From NIC37A-2 sp050289625 (lineage in GTDB: Bacteria > Myxococcota_A > Polyangia > Polyangiales > Polyangiaceae): DNA of 15,095 nt. Numbering within the stretch: the first letter of the stretch is position 1; each line of letters begins with the position of its first letter. Below, one piece after another: positions 13,879 through 15,095 of this stretch. The DNA lies in NCBI GenBank assembly GCA_050289625.1, contig JBNKGC010000144.1, positions 1 to 15,095 of the forward strand, in the 5' to 3' direction. Made by a program: the position numbers and the translations under genes. The notes beneath the pieces are model-generated. The model made no database searches. It saw only the letters and a program-made list of their open reading frames with translations, and was not told the DNA's origin.

Positions 13879-15095
13879 CTCCCAATCCTCGCAGGGCTTC
13901 GATGCCCGGAAGTTTCTTGCCGGTCAAAAGGTCCAGCACGGCTCGCCCGCCGCTTGCCAGGCATCCGAGCTCGGCGGCTCGGGCGGGGCAGCTGAGGCGA
14001 GCGGCGCCGACGCTATCGTCACCTGCCGCCATGGTAAAGGCCGAGCTGTCGGCCAGGGCCTCCACGATGGCTCGCGTTCCCTTGGCGAACGCCGAGTTTT
14101 TGTGGAATCCGATGGTTCCGCACCAGAGAACGGTTCCAGACTGGGCGATTTTCCCGCGGATCTTGTCGATGCTGTCGGGCCCGATGTCCACGATGACTTC
14201 ATCGGGATCCATTCGGCCCGCCGGTGCGACACGACCGGTCGGAGCCGTCACGGAGGGAGCGACCAGGAAATCTTCGGGTAAAAGGAGCTTACCGTGGGCC
14301 TGATCCATGAGGGTGCGGGCGCCTGCGAGGTAGTCCTCTTCCACGTGGGAGGCTCCGGTCTGTCCGCCCCGCGCGCGCACCAGGGTGTTTGCAGGAACTC
14401 CGGCGACGCACAAATGATCCACGTTCGGCAAAAGCTCGCGCAGCAGATCGAGTTTGTCGGTGAGACGGTTGCCCCCGACGATCAGGGTGAAGGGGCGGGC
14501 GAGGGTGGTGCGAATGTGCGCGACCGCAGTGAGGTCGGACAGCATGTTCGGGCCCGCCGCGCGATGCTCGAGCAGACGAGGCAGGACGGTCGTGGTCGAC
14601 GATTCTCCTCCCGCGTCGCGTAGAGTGTCTCCGACATACGCATCACAGTAGGCCATCAAGGTGCGCGCGAAGCCCTCGTCTGCCTGGGCGTCTTCGGGGT
14701 GGCGAGCGAGATTCTCGAGCACGCAGATCTGCCCGTCCCGCAAATCGCCGAGAACCTTCTTCACCGCGTCGCCCACGCAGTCGTCGGGGAGGTGCACTTC
14801 GAAACCGGACAGTTCGCTGAGCCGCGCGGCGACCGGTTCGATGCTGGGAGCTTCGGTCTCTTGCTCGCTGCGTCCTCGGCGACTCTTCGCCGACGGGCTG
14901 GTTCCGAATCGAGACGCCACGACCACGCGCGCGCCCATCTCGACGATCTTCTGGATCGTCGGGACGGCCATTCGGATGCAGGTGTCGTCTACGATCTCCC
15001 CGCGCTTGTTCGTCGGCGCATCCAGATCCGCTCGGATGAAGACGCGCTGATTTTCGAGCTCGAGGTCGTCGATGGAGGAGATGCCGCCGAGGAGG
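13871..15095 (-). CDS. pgk: phosphoglycerate kinase-like protein, active-site residues replaced (5' end outside window)
   Basis: 407 residues are visible; the start lies just beyond 15095, because no ATG, GTG or TTG is in frame at the edge. The PGK fold is plain: RVFIRADLDAP, DDTCIRMAVPTI, SIEPVAARLSELSG, DDCVGD, VLENLARH, VEEDYLAGARTL, DIGPDSIDKI, AFAKGTRAIVEAL, ASGGRAVLDLLTGKKLPGIEAL. But compared with true PGK, key residues differ: RVDFN is RADLD, the 3PG-binding Arg of DDTRIR is Cys, SHLGRP is SRFGTS, ENLRFH/ENTRFH is ENLARH, NDAFGTAHRAHAS is GDTLRDAGGESS, GGAKVSDK is GGNRLTDK, WNGPMGVFE is WCGTIGFHK, and GGGDSAAA is AAGDDSVGA. The substrate and nucleotide sites are therefore largely gone, so normal kinase activity is unlikely. 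It overlaps tpiA by 8 bases. A genuine pgk may lie just upstream. A regulatory or scaffolding pseudoenzyme is inference. Confidence 0.85.
   Translation of the reverse strand, partial: LLGGISSIDDLELENQRVFIRADLDAPTNKRGEIVDDTCIRMAVPTIQKIVEMGARVVVASRFGTSPSAKSRRGRSEQETEAPSIEPVAARLSELSGFEVHLPDDCVGDAVKKVLGDLRDGQICVLENLARHPEDAQADEGFARTLMAYCDAYVGDTLRDAGGESSTTTVLPRLLEHRAAGPNMLSDLTAVAHIRTTLARPFTLIVGGNRLTDKLDLLRELLPNVDHLCVAGVPANTLVRARGGQTGASHVEEDYLAGARTLMDQAHGKLLLPEDFLVAPSVTAPTGRVAPAGRMDPDEVIVDIGPDSIDKIRGKIAQSGTVLWCGTIGFHKNSAFAKGTRAIVEALADSSAFTMAAGDDSVGAARLSCPARAAELGCLASGGRAVLDLLTGKKLPGIEALRGLGDD

Noticed and set aside
1..15095. CRISPR arrays, tRNA or rRNA genes, insertion sequences, integrases
   Set aside because: No regularly spaced short repeats, no cloverleaf-like sequences, no transposase motifs and no terminal inverted repeats were seen on reading both strands.

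Overview
The window looks like a chromosomal segment of a GC-rich myxobacterium (Myxococcota, probably Polyangiales or a Sandaracinaceae relative). The clues are several secreted cysteine-rich lipoproteins with Gly/Ser linkers, an AgmX/PglI-type C-terminal domain on a lipoprotein, a myxobacterial-style M10-like metalloprotease, and a glycolysis/secretion operon (pgk-like, tpiA, secG) followed by a GT-C membrane protein. The taxonomic assignment is inference from protein style only.

Layout. Positions 1-1863 are an eroded accessory stretch: a frameshifted C-terminal remnant on the minus strand (62-462), a small cysteine-rich lipoprotein (585-1040, TTG start) and a metalloprotease-like ORF (1114-1863) with HEIGHALGLED but no signal peptide or Met-turn. 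Positions 1894-5619 hold three well-preserved plus-strand genes: a PaaK/CapK-type adenylate-forming enzyme, an NDH-2-like FAD oxidoreductase, and an ECF41/SigJ-type sigma factor. The last two overlap by ATGA and have a plausible ECF41-type promoter directly upstream. Positions 5620-6854 have no intact gene, only a frameshifted minus-strand remnant and two diverged direct repeats of about 145 bp. Positions 6855-9099 carry two cysteine-rich lipoproteins separated by a decayed partial copy of the first one's 3' end. On the minus strand follow ppnP (9180-9461), a large lipoprotein (9537-10652) and a fragment of an Old Yellow Enzyme gene (10742-10939).

From 10940 to the right edge is a compact minus-strand operon read right to left: PGK-like protein, tpiA, secG, GT-C-like membrane protein and a small membrane protein. 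It shows an ATGACTGA overlap, a 40-nt gap, a GTGA overlap and a 10-nt gap. The PGK-like protein keeps the PGK fold signatures, but nearly all the 3-phosphoglycerate- and nucleotide-binding residues are replaced. It is probably a pseudoenzyme, or has a changed function, beside a normal triosephosphate isomerase.

The strongest candidates for something new are the PGK pseudoenzyme in a glycolytic operon and the self-contained ECF41/oxidoreductase switch, which may be leaderless. The many small frameshifts and broken genes may be real decay or partly assembly error; sequence alone cannot decide.
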